64,000 nucleotides of DNA from Pseudonocardia sp. T1-2H (GTDB lineage: Bacteria; Actinomycetota; Actinomycetes; Mycobacteriales; Pseudonocardiaceae). Below are positions 48,915 to 57,055 of the stretch, piece after piece. Below the pieces are notes generated by a model that was given only the letters and a program-made list of their open reading frames with translations, made no database searches and was not told the DNA's origin. How positions within the stretch are numbered: position 1 is the first letter of the stretch; each line of letters opens with the position of its first letter. A program made the translations under genes and the position numbers. The stretch covers positions 4,216,001 to 4,280,000 of the forward strand of contig NZ_JBBPCL010000001.1 of the NCBI RefSeq assembly GCF_038039215.1, read 5' to 3'.

Positions 48915-49970
48915 ATGAGCTCTCTCACCGACCCTACGGCCACCTCGACCGAGCGTGTGCCGCTGTCCGTCCTCGATCTGGCCCCCGTCTCGAGCGGCCA
49001 GGACGTCGCCGAGGCACTCGAGAACACCACCCGGCTCGCCCGGACCGTGGACGACCTCGGATACCAGCGCTTCTGGCTCGCCGAGCACCACAACAGCGAC
49101 ACCTTCGCGAGCTCCGCCACGGCGCTGCTCATCGAACGGGTGGCGTCGGCGACGTCCCGGATGCGCGTCGGGTCCGGTGGCATCATGTTGCCCAACCACG
49201 CGCCGCTCACCGTCGCCGAGCAGTTCGGGACGCTCGCCACTCTGCACCCCGGGCGCATCGACCTGGGCCTCGGCCGGGCGCCGGGCACCGACCCGCGGAC
49301 CGCCCGGGCGCTGCGCCGCGGCGCCGCGAACACCGACAGCTTCCCGCAGGACGTGCGGACGTTGGCCGGGTACCTGGCGCCGGCCGGGTCGGACCGGAGC
49401 CCGGTGCGGGCGATCCCCGGGGAGGGCACCGAGGTCCCGCTGTGGATGCTGGGCTCGTCCGTGGCGAGCGCGGAGCTGGCGGGACGGCTCGGGCTCCCCT
49501 ACGCGTTCGCGAGCCACTTCGCGCCGTACCAGCTCGACGAGGCCCTCGCCGTGTACCGCGCGAACTTCGACCCCTCCGGCCCGCTCGCGTCCGTCGACCG
49601 GCCGACGGTGATGGCCGGGGTCAACGTCATGATCGCCGGCGACCAGGAGAGCGCGGAGTCGTTGTTCACCACCATCCAGCAGATGTTCCTGCGGCTCGCC
49701 TCCGGTGCCCCGGCGCCACTGGACCCGCCGCTGCCGGAGCTGCGGAGCATGCTCGACGCCCAGCAGGCCGCGGCCATGGACGGCCCGCTCGGGGTCTCCT
49801 TCGTCGGCACCCCGGACGTGGTGCGCGACGGCCTGGACGAGTTCGTCGCCCGGACCGGAGCCGATGAGCTGCTGGTCGTCACCTACGCGCACGATCCGGT
49901 CGCACGCCGACACTCCTACGAGCTGCTCGCGGACGCCTGGGGGCTCCCCGGGCAGAACGCCGCGGCCTGA
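48915..49970 (+). CDS. LLM-class flavin-dependent oxidoreductase (MsnO8/YhbW type)
   Basis: The 351-residue protein belongs to the group defined by an N-terminal [111 protein letters not shown] block, seen in YhbW-like luciferase family proteins. The second half has [31 protein letters not shown]. No substrate is known. It follows the ApbE remnant by 117 bases and stands alone. Confidence 0.92.
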   Translation: MSSLTDPTATSTERVPLSVLDLAPVSSGQDVAEALENTTRLARTVDDLGYQRFWLAEHHNSDTFASSATALLIERVASATSRMRVGSGGIMLPNHAPLTVAEQFGTLATLHPGRIDLGLGRAPGTDPRTARALRRGAANTDSFPQDVRTLAGYLAPAGSDRSPVRAIPGEGTEVPLWMLGSSVASAELAGRLGLPYAFASHFAPYQLDEALAVYRANFDPSGPLASVDRPTVMAGVNVMIAGDQESAESLFTTIQQMFLRLASGAPAPLDPPLPELRSMLDAQQAAAMDGPLGVSFVGTPDVVRDGLDEFVARTGADELLVVTYAHDPVARRHSYELLADAWGLPGQNAAA

Positions 49971-50113
49971 GGCGCCGCCGTCGACCCGCGATTCCCGGCC
50001 TCTCCGCCACGTTCCGAGGCTGCGCGGTGTGCGCTCCCACGAGCGGTGAATCTCCGGATACCGGCCGGGGTATCCCTCCGAGCAGCGATCGACAACAGGG
50101 ATAGGGAGAGAAG

Positions 50114-50302
50114 ATGCAGGACCTCACCGCCGTCGCGCCCCCGCCGCACGGCACCGAACCACCGCTTCCCGATCCGCCGATCCCGCCCGGTCCGGACCCG
50201 CAGCCACCCGGTCCCGGGCCGCTCCCGGGCCCGCCGCCCAGCCCGATCCCACCGCCCGGACCACTGCCCCCGATACCACCTGATCCAGGTCCTGTTCCGT
50301 GA
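50114..50302 (+). CDS. Proline-rich 62-residue protein
   Basis: Thirty-two of 62 residues are proline, in short PPP, PGP and PLPPIPP units, with three PPP stops that would need elongation factor P. The start MQDLTAVAPPPHGTEPPLPDP is preceded by AGGGAGAG at ideal distance, which supports real translation. No signal peptide or membrane segment is present. It is either a cytosolic spacer-like peptide or the remains of a Pro-rich wall protein. It has no clear partner gene. Confidence 0.55.
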   Translation: MQDLTAVAPPPHGTEPPLPDPPIPPGPDPQPPGPGPLPGPPPSPIPPPGPLPPIPPDPGPVP

Positions 50303-50385
50303 TCGCCACCCGCGGCGGGTGAGCGAGCGGCGAAGGGTGACGCGGTCGGCGCACGGATCCCCGGCCCGGTGCCGGTGGAGCGCCG

Positions 50386-51402
50386 TCAGGCCGGGGAGGC
50401 GGCCCGCGGAGCCTGGACCATGAGCGCCTGCAGGCGGTCGGCGACCGTGCTCGCGGGGGCCGCCGCGACGAGGTAGCGCTGGGTGCCGTCGGGTGCGGCG
50501 GTCCAGGTGTTCGCCCCGTCCGGGGCGACGGTGTTGCGCCCCGCCCCGCTCAGCTCGAACAGCCCCGCCGTCCCCTTCGCGGCGACGTGGACCGCGGTCT
50601 GGTCCCAGCTTGCGCGATCGACCCCGGCGCCGGCGTAGATCTCGTAGGCCCGGCGCACGGGATTCGTCGTGGGCGTCTGTGCCAGCGTGGATCCGGTCTG
50701 GATCTCGACGCCGATCTCGAATCCGCTGAAGATCACCGGGGTCGGCCAGTCGTTGACGACCCGGACCGCGGCGGACGGATCCATGAGGAAGTTCGACTCC
50801 CTGCCCTGCGGGTACCGGCCGCCCATCAGGACGAGCCTGCCGACCTTCCGGGCGACGAGCTGGCGCCCGGTGAGCGAGCTGACCGCGTCGGCCGGGGAGT
50901 CGAGCAGGTTCGCCAGGTTCGTCTCCGCGCCGATGGCCGCGATGACGACGCCGTGGTCGGGCTGGGCGGCGAGCAGCCGTCGGTAGAGCCCGACGGCTTC
51001 GGGGGCCCGCGCGCCGTCCTTCAGGTCGTTGGGGAACTCGCGCGCCAGCGGTTGTGCGTAGTCGTCCGCGGCGACGCTGTCGTCGACGGGCTGGTGGGCC
51101 CCCACCGGGACGTCCCCGTGCCCGTACCAGGTGTTGATCGCATCGACGGCGGGGGCGCCCCACCGGCTCCGCGAGTTCACCATGACCGCGAGCAGCCTGA
51201 CGTCTCCCTGGTCCTGCAGCGCGTGGGCGACTGCGAGGGCGCCCGCGTCGTCGGCGTCGCTGAACAGGTCGGTGTCGACGATCAACGGAACCGGGGCACC
51301 CGTCGGGGCCGCGGCGCCGGCCGGCCCGGTACCGGTGAGCATCAGGGTGGATACGCCGATCGCGACGGCGAGGACACCGGTGATCCGTCGTCTTCTGGTC
51401 AC
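50386..51402 (-). CDS. Secreted nucleoside hydrolase-like protein
   Basis: The 338-residue protein has an N-terminal signal peptide (MTRRRRITGVLAVAIGVSTLMLTGTGPAGAAA), so it is exported. The mature part is of the inosine/uridine nucleoside hydrolase fold: VPLIVDTDLFSDADDAGALAVAHAL holds the Asp cluster, VVIAAIGAETNLANLLDSP the middle Asn, and VGRLVLMGGRYPQGRESNFLMDP the second ligand set. DTDLFSDADD departs from the canonical DTDPGxDD. It may salvage extracellular nucleosides. GTG start at 51402. It is unrelated in location to the cytosolic copy at 26762. Confidence 0.87.
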   Translation of the reverse strand: MTRRRRITGVLAVAIGVSTLMLTGTGPAGAAAPTGAPVPLIVDTDLFSDADDAGALAVAHALQDQGDVRLLAVMVNSRSRWGAPAVDAINTWYGHGDVPVGAHQPVDDSVAADDYAQPLAREFPNDLKDGARAPEAVGLYRRLLAAQPDHGVVIAAIGAETNLANLLDSPADAVSSLTGRQLVARKVGRLVLMGGRYPQGRESNFLMDPSAAVRVVNDWPTPVIFSGFEIGVEIQTGSTLAQTPTTNPVRRAYEIYAGAGVDRASWDQTAVHVAAKGTAGLFELSGAGRNTVAPDGANTWTAAPDGTQRYLVAAAPASTVADRLQALMVQAPRAASPA

Positions 51403-51525
51403 GTCGCCGCCCCCTCGTCCTCGGGCGCACCATCATCGGGGTGATCCCGGTCCGGCGCAACGAGCCGCGTCGATCGCCTCGCCCCGACCCGCCGCTTCCG
51501 TGCCTCTCCGGCGTTCGGGCACCGC

Positions 51526-52560
51526 TCAGGACGCGAACGCCGGGATGACCTCCTTCGCGAACAACCGTGCCGAGGACATCGCCTGGTCCCGGGTGATGCC
51601 CGGGAGCTGCGTCCAGCACTGCATCTCGGTCACGCCGAGCTCGTCCCGCAGCCGCGTGACGTGCGCGACCGCGTCGTCCGGGGTGCCGATGATGTAGCGG
51701 TCCTTGAAGGTCTCGAAACTGACGGTGTCCGCGTCCGCGATGACGCTGCCGTCGTCGGCCCGCAGAACCCGCTCGCCCGACGCCGACTTCTTGCCGTAGA
51801 GCTCGCGGAACAGGTGGGTCACGGCGGGGGCCGCGATCTCCTCCGCCTTCTCGCGGGTCTCGGCGATGAACCCGCCCCGCATCACCGGGCGCTCGGCCGG
51901 GACGTACCCGACGTCGGCGGCGGCCGCGTCGTAGGCGGCGAGGTGTTCCGCCAGCTCGGCGAAGCCGTGCCGGGGCGAGCACACCAGCGGGCAGCGACGC
52001 TCGGCCGCCTTGCGCAGCAGCTTCGGCCCGGACACGCCGTACCAGATCGGCGGGTGCGGTGCCTGCACCGGCTTCGGGGAGAGCCGTGTCTCCGGGACGT
52101 GCACGAACCGCCCGTCCATGCTGAACGTCTCCTGCGTCCACGCCGCCTGGAGCACGTCCAGGTACTCCTCGAAGCGGCTGGCGCGGTCGTCGTAGGACAC
52201 CTGCAGGCCGGCGAACTCCTCCCGCACGTAGCCGGGCGCCACGCCGAGCGTGAACCGCCCGCCGGAGAGGTTGTCCAGCACGGCCACGTCCTCGGCGAGC
52301 TTCACCGGGTTGTACAGCGGCGCCAGCAGCACGTTGGTGCCCAGCGTGATCCGGTTCGTGACGGCCGCGGCGGCCGCCAGCACCATGAGCGGGCTCGGGT
52401 TGTGCCCGTCCGCCTGGAAGTGGTGCTCGGTCACCTGCAGGGAGTCGTAGCCCAGGTCCTCGACCTCGGGGGCGACCTGCACGAAGTCCTGGACGGCGTC
52501 CGCCCACGTCATCCCGCTCCCGGCGGGGGTCACCATGCCGAACACCATTCCGAAACGCAC
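51526..52560 (-). CDS. LLM-class flavin-dependent oxidoreductase
   Basis: The 344-residue luciferase-like protein has LGYDSLQVTEHHFQADGHNPSPLMVLAAAAAVTNRITLGTNVLLAPLYNPVKLAEDVAVLDNLSGGRFTLGVAPGYVREEFAGLQV and PPIWYGVSGPKLLRKAAERRCPLVCS. The TEHHF motif and the GYV(R)EEF stretch are typical of alkanal-monooxygenase-like enzymes. AGGAGG before GTG 52560 fixes the start. It is divergent from the pxp operon. Confidence 0.9.
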   Translation of the reverse strand: MRFGMVFGMVTPAGSGMTWADAVQDFVQVAPEVEDLGYDSLQVTEHHFQADGHNPSPLMVLAAAAAVTNRITLGTNVLLAPLYNPVKLAEDVAVLDNLSGGRFTLGVAPGYVREEFAGLQVSYDDRASRFEEYLDVLQAAWTQETFSMDGRFVHVPETRLSPKPVQAPHPPIWYGVSGPKLLRKAAERRCPLVCSPRHGFAELAEHLAAYDAAAADVGYVPAERPVMRGGFIAETREKAEEIAAPAVTHLFRELYGKKSASGERVLRADDGSVIADADTVSFETFKDRYIIGTPDDAVAHVTRLRDELGVTEMQCWTQLPGITRDQAMSSARLFAKEVIPAFAS

Positions 52561-52755
52561 GGTCGGCCTCCTGTCGTCCTCGTCCCGTCTCCGGGTGCGG
52601 CCCACCCTCCGGGCAGGGCCGGGGCGGCGCCACTGGCGGATACGCAGTGTGCGCCGCGGCGAATTGGGGAATCCGCGATTGCCCTGCTCATCGACGTGAG
52701 GCAGCCTTCGGCATCGTCCGACCACCTCCTCGGCGCATCTCCGGAAGGAGCCAGC

Positions 52756-53544
52756 ATGACGGACCACCAGGCCCTGCGGGCCGTGGACATCAACTGCGAC
52801 ATCGGCGAGGGCTTCGGCAACTGGACCATGGGCGCCGACGCGGAGATCATGCCCCTGATCACGACCGCGAACGTCGCCTGCGGCTTCCACGCCGGCGATC
52901 CGGTGATCATGGGTCGCACCGTCGAGCTGGCCGACCAGCACGGCGTCGTCGTGGGCGCGCACCCCGGGTACCAGGACCTGATGGGCTTCGGCCGGCGCCC
53001 GATACCGCTCGCCCCCGAGGAGGTCGCGGCCATCGTGACGTACCAGGTGGGGGCGCTGACCGGATTCCTCCGGGCGCGGGACATGCCGCTCAACCACGTG
53101 AAGCCGCACGGCGCGCTCTACGCGTACCTGCGCGACAACGCCGAGGCCGGCGCCGCCGCCGCGGGCGCGGTCCACCGACTCGCGCCGGAGGCGAAGGTCT
53201 ACTGGCCCGCCCCGACGACGGGCGCGGTGTTCTGCGAGGAGCTCGCGGAGCTGGGCCACGAGGTCATCGGCGAGATCTACCCCGACCTCAGCTACTCCCC
53301 CGACGGCCACCTGGTGATCCAGAAGCAGAAGCTCCGCACGGACGTCGCGTTCGCGGCGTCGCAGGTCAAGCGCTTCCTGACCGAGGGCGTCGTGGAGGCG
53401 GAGGACGGCACCCTGCTGCCGCGCGAGGCGCGCAGCGTGTGCATCCACTCGGACGGGCCCAACGCGGTCGACGTCGCGCTGGCCGTCCGCACCGCGATCA
53501 CCGAGTCCGGCGCGACCATCGCGGCCGTCGGGACCGACGCGTGA
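52756..53544 (+). CDS. pxpA: 5-oxoprolinase subunit PxpA (LamB/YcsF family)
   Basis: The 262-residue protein carries the LamB/YcsF hallmark at its start, DINCDIGEGFGNWTMGADAEIMPLITTANVACGFHAGDPVIM, and HVKPHGALY, both typical of PxpA. In E. coli PxpABC forms the ATP-dependent 5-oxoproline (pyroglutamate) hydrolase. Here the operon also encodes biotin carboxylase and carrier, so the substrate may be another lactam or carboxylated compound. GAAGGAG before ATG fixes the start. The stop overlaps the GTG of pxpB (GTGA). Confidence 0.92.
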   Translation: MTDHQALRAVDINCDIGEGFGNWTMGADAEIMPLITTANVACGFHAGDPVIMGRTVELADQHGVVVGAHPGYQDLMGFGRRPIPLAPEEVAAIVTYQVGALTGFLRARDMPLNHVKPHGALYAYLRDNAEAGAAAAGAVHRLAPEAKVYWPAPTTGAVFCEELAELGHEVIGEIYPDLSYSPDGHLVIQKQKLRTDVAFAASQVKRFLTEGVVEAEDGTLLPREARSVCIHSDGPNAVDVALAVRTAITESGATIAAVGTDA

Positions 53545-54456
53545 CGGCGGCGGCCCGCCCCGAGCTGGCTCCCGGGCCCGACGGCAGCCTCTACACCTTC
53601 GGTGGCGACGAGTGGATCGTCGCGCAGCTGTCGGAGTCGATGAGCCTGCGGGCCAACCTCCGCGCCCAGGCCGTCACGCGGCGGCTGGCGGAGCTGGCCC
53701 TGCCCGGCGTCGTCGAGATCTGTCCGTCGAACGCGGCCTACATGGTGCGGATCGACCCGGACGTCGTGCACCCGCGGGCCATGCTCGAGCGGCTGAAGGA
53801 GCTTGCCGAGGAGGTCGGGGAAGCCGAGGACTTCGTCCTGCAGACCCGCATCGTGGACGTCCCGGTGCTGTTCCGGGACGAGTGGACGCACGAGACCGTG
53901 ATGCGCTTCCGCGACCGGCACCAGACTCCGGACCGCACGGACCTGGAGTTCGCGGCAGAGGCTCAACGGCTACCCCGACACGGACTCCTTCATCGCCGCG
54001 ATGGTCGGCGCCCCGTTCATCGTCTCCATGATCGGGTTCGTCCCGGCCGTGCCCTGGGGCTACCAGCTGGTGCCCGCCGACCGGCAGATCGAGGTGCCGA
54101 AGTACGTCCGCCCGCGCACCTTCACCCCGGAGCGCGCCTTCGGCTGGGGCGGCGGCTTCTCCGCGATCTACCCGGTCGACGGCGCCGGCGGCTACCAGCT
54201 GTTCGGGATCTGCCCGGGGCCGATCGTCGACCCGGCGCAGCGGCTCGCGGACTTCCGCGAGCAGTTCACCTTCCCGCGTCCCGGCGACATCTTCCGGTAC
54301 CGCGCGATCGAGCGCGCCGAGTACGACGCCGTCCGCGCGACCGTCGAGGACGGCACCTTCCGGTACCGGCAACGCGAGGTCGAGTTCGTCCCGCACGACT
54401 GGTTCGCCGACCCGGACGGCACCGTCCGACGGCTGGAGGGAGTGCTCGATGCTTAA
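53541..54456 (+). pseudogene. pxpB: 5-oxoprolinase subunit PxpB (KipI-like), frameshifted
   Basis: Joined across one frameshift it is 304 residues. The N-terminal frame (YTFGGDEWIVAQLSESMSLRANLRAQAVTRRLAELALPGVVEICPSNAAYMVRIDPDVVHPRAMLERLK) is followed in the next frame by GYPDTDSFIAAMVGAPFIVSMIGFVPAVPWGYQL, the GGFSAIYPVDGAGGYQLFGICPGPIVDP block and the C-terminus to 54456. At 53958-53964 the sequence is GAGGCTC, where GAGCTC would give an unbroken EFAAELNGYPDTD. One surplus G thus breaks the gene in a GAGCTC hexamer. The GTG start is coupled to pxpA, and the 3' end overlaps pxpC by eight bases. PxpB and PxpC form the catalytic pair. Confidence 0.88.
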
Positions 54457-55423
54457 GGTCCACCGCCCCGGCCTGATGACCACCGTGCAGGACGCCGGCA
54501 GGATCGGCGGTTACCACCTGGGCATGCCGCCCTCGGGCGCCATGGACCGGTTCTCCTTCTCGGTGGCGAACCTGCTGGTCGGCAACACCGACGAGCACGC
54601 GACGCTGGAGTGCACCTATCTCGGCCCGGAGATCGAGTTCACCGAACCCGCGCACATCGCCGTCACCGGCGCGGACATGCCGCTGAAGATCAACGGAGAG
54701 CCCGCCGACGGCTGGACCTGCCACGCGGTTTCCCCGGGCGACGTCGTGTCGTTCGACTTCCTCAAGGCGGGTGCCCGCGCCTACCTCGCCGTCTCCGGCG
54801 GGATCGACGTGCCGCCGGTGCTCGGCAGCCGCTCGACCTACACCCTGACCGGCACCGGCGGGCTCGACGGCCGCGCGCTGCGGGAGGGCGACGAGCTCAA
54901 GACCGGTGCCGCGGCCACCTCCGCCGCCGCGGGCGCGAACGTGCCCGAGGAGCTGCGGCCCGTGCACCCCTCACAGGTGGAGCTGCGAGTGGTGGTGGGC
55001 CTGGCCAGCTACCGGCTGGTCCCGGAGAGCCTGGCCGCCTTCCTCACCACGGACTGGCGGGTCACCCCGGACGCGAACCGGGTGGGCTACCGCTACCGCG
55101 GCGGCGCCATCGAGTTCGTCGACCGCACACCGCCGGCGGGCGCCGGGAGCGACCCGGCCAACGTCGTCGACATCGGCTATCCCGTCGGGTCGATCCAGGT
55201 CCCGGGCGGTTCAGAGCCGATCGCCCTGCTGCACGACGCCGTGACGGCCGGCGGGTACGCGACGATCGCCACGATCATCAGCGCGGACCTCGGGCGGGCA
55301 GGCCAGTCCAGGACCAACGACGTCACCCGGTTCGTCGAGGTCACCCTCGACGAGGCCCTGACGGCCCGCCACGAGCTCGCTGCCCGGCTCGCCCGCGTCC
55401 GCGAGGCGCTCGGCGCCGGTTGA
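54449..55423 (+). CDS. pxpC: 5-oxoprolinase subunit PxpC (biotin-dependent carboxyltransferase family)
   Basis: The 324-residue protein starts MLKVHRPGLMTTVQDAGRIGGYHLGMPPSGAMDRFSFSVANLLVGN, the family signature of PxpC/KipA/urea-carboxylase C-domain proteins, and has ISADLGRAGQSRTNDVTRFVEVTLDEAL near the end. It works with PxpB and, given the two biotin-enzyme genes that follow, may act as a carboxyltransferase. It overlaps the pxpB 3' end by eight bases and is 31 bases ahead of the carrier gene. It is unbroken. Confidence 0.92.
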   Translation: MLKVHRPGLMTTVQDAGRIGGYHLGMPPSGAMDRFSFSVANLLVGNTDEHATLECTYLGPEIEFTEPAHIAVTGADMPLKINGEPADGWTCHAVSPGDVVSFDFLKAGARAYLAVSGGIDVPPVLGSRSTYTLTGTGGLDGRALREGDELKTGAAATSAAAGANVPEELRPVHPSQVELRVVVGLASYRLVPESLAAFLTTDWRVTPDANRVGYRYRGGAIEFVDRTPPAGAGSDPANVVDIGYPVGSIQVPGGSEPIALLHDAVTAGGYATIATIISADLGRAGQSRTNDVTRFVEVTLDEALTARHELAARLARVREALGAG

Positions 55424-55454
55424 CCCCCCACCCGCGCATCCCCGAGGAGGCCCC

Positions 55455-55694
55455 ATGCCCGAGCACATCGTCCACGCCCCGTTCCCCGGCGTGTTCTACC
55501 GGCGCCCCGACCCGCAGTCACCGCCCTTCGTCAACGAGTCGGACACCGTCGCCTCCGGCTCGGTGGTCGGGCTGATCGAGGTGATGAAGATGTTCCAGGA
55601 GATCCGGTCCGAGGCCGACGGCACCGTGGCCGAGTTCCTGGTCGAGAACGAGGCGGCGGTCGACGCGGGCCAGCCGCTGATGCGGCTCACCTGA
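55455..55694 (+). CDS. Biotin carboxyl carrier protein
   Basis: The 79-residue protein consists of a single biotinyl domain with the EVMKM motif, so Lys45 carries biotin. The strands VHAPFPGVFYRRPDP and VASGSVVGLIEVMKMFQEIRSEADGTVAEFLVENEAAVDAGQPLMRLT fit the flattened barrel. It lacks the usual Ala/Pro-rich N-terminal arm of AccB, so it is a minimal carrier dedicated to the neighbouring carboxylase. The last base of its stop is the first base of the biotin carboxylase start (TGATG). Confidence 0.93.
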   Translation: MPEHIVHAPFPGVFYRRPDPQSPPFVNESDTVASGSVVGLIEVMKMFQEIRSEADGTVAEFLVENEAAVDAGQPLMRLT

Positions 55695-57052
55695 TGGGCG
55701 CGGCCTCCCTCCCCCGGAAGGTCCTGGTCGCCAACCGTGGCGAGATCGCGGTGCGGGTGATCCGGGCCTGTCAGGACCTCGGCATCACCGCCGTCGCCGT
55801 GCACTCCGAGGCCGACGCCGACGCGCTGCACGTCGCCCTCGCCGACGAGGCGGTCGCGATCGGCCCGGCGCCGGCGCGCAGCAGCTACCTGGACGTCGGG
55901 CGGATCGTCGACGCCGCCCGCACCGCCGGGTGCGACGCCGTCCACCCGGGCTACGGCTTCCTGTCCGAGAACCCTGCGCTCCCGAGGGCTCTCGCGGAGG
56001 CGGGGATCGCGTTCGTGGGCCCCTCGGCCGAGGTGATCGAGCAGGTCGGGGACAAGGTGGCCGCCCGCGGTGCGGCGAAGGCCGCCGCCGTCCCGGTCGT
56101 GCCCGGCAGCGACCGGCTCGACACCGCCGAGGAGGCCGTCGGCTTCGCCACGGACGTGGGGTTCCCGGTCCTGCTCAAGGCGGCGGCGGGGGGCGGCGGC
56201 CGCGGGATCCGCCGCGTCGACGAGCCCGACGAGCTGGCCACGGCCTTTGCCGAGGCGTCCCGGGAGGCGGAGGCGGCCTTCGGCGACGGCGGCGTGTTCG
56301 TGGAGAAGTGCATCATCGACGCCCGGCACGTCGAGGTGCAGATCCTCGCCGACGCGCACGGCGCGGTGGTGCACCTGGGCGAACGGGAGTGCTCGCTGCA
56401 GCGCCGCCGGCAGAAGCTGGTGGAGGAGAGCCCGGCGCCGGGGCTGCCCGCGGGGCTGCGCAAGGAGCTCGGCGCGGCGGCCGTCCGGCTCGCCACCGAG
56501 GTCGGGTACCGCGGCGCGGGCACGGTCGAGTTCCTGGTCGACCCGCACACCTGGAGCTTCTACTTCATCGAGGTCAACGCGCGGATCCAGGTCGAGCACG
56601 GGGTGACCGAGCTCGTCACCGGCGTCGACCTCGTCGTCGAGCAGCTCCGGATCGCGGGCGGCCTCCCGCTCCCGCTGGCCCAGGACGAGATCTCCTGGTC
56701 CGGCGCGGCGATCGAGTTCCGGATCAACGCCGAGGATCCCGAGCGCGGGTTCTTCCCGTCGCCGGGCCGGCTCACGCTGCTCCGGCTGCCCGCGGGGCCC
56801 GGCGTGCGGGTGGACACCGGGTTCGAGACGGGCCGCAGCATCCCGCCCTACTACGACTCGCTCATCGCCAAGGTGATGGTGTGGGGCTCGGACCGGGAGC
56901 AGGCGCTGGCCCGGGCCCGCCGCGCGCTGGCCGAGCTGGCGGTGGACGGGGTGGCCAGCACGGCTCCGTTGCATCGCAGGATCGTCGGCTGGGACGCCTT
57001 CCGTGGCGGGCAGTTCCACACCGGTTCGCTGGAACGGTTCCTGGCGGGCTGA
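55694..57052 (+). CDS. accC: Biotin carboxylase subunit
   Basis: The 452-residue ATP-grasp enzyme carboxylates biotin on the carrier. Seen are VLVANRGEIAVRVIRACQDLGI at the N-terminus, HPGYGFLSENPAL, the ATP-lid GGGGRGIRRV, the ERECSLQRRRQK motif, and FIEVNARIQVEHGVTELVTGVDLVVEQLRIA, where the usual NxRLQVEHPVTE reads NARIQVEHGVTE. It forms, with the carrier and PxpBC, an unusual carboxylase set. Its stop lies three bases from the stop of the convergent pucR gene. Confidence 0.94.
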   Translation: MGAASLPRKVLVANRGEIAVRVIRACQDLGITAVAVHSEADADALHVALADEAVAIGPAPARSSYLDVGRIVDAARTAGCDAVHPGYGFLSENPALPRALAEAGIAFVGPSAEVIEQVGDKVAARGAAKAAAVPVVPGSDRLDTAEEAVGFATDVGFPVLLKAAAGGGGRGIRRVDEPDELATAFAEASREAEAAFGDGGVFVEKCIIDARHVEVQILADAHGAVVHLGERECSLQRRRQKLVEESPAPGLPAGLRKELGAAAVRLATEVGYRGAGTVEFLVDPHTWSFYFIEVNARIQVEHGVTELVTGVDLVVEQLRIAGGLPLPLAQDEISWSGAAIEFRINAEDPERGFFPSPGRLTLLRLPAGPGVRVDTGFETGRSIPPYYDSLIAKVMVWGSDREQALARARRALAELAVDGVASTAPLHRRIVGWDAFRGGQFHTGSLERFLAG

Positions 57053-57055
57053 GGG

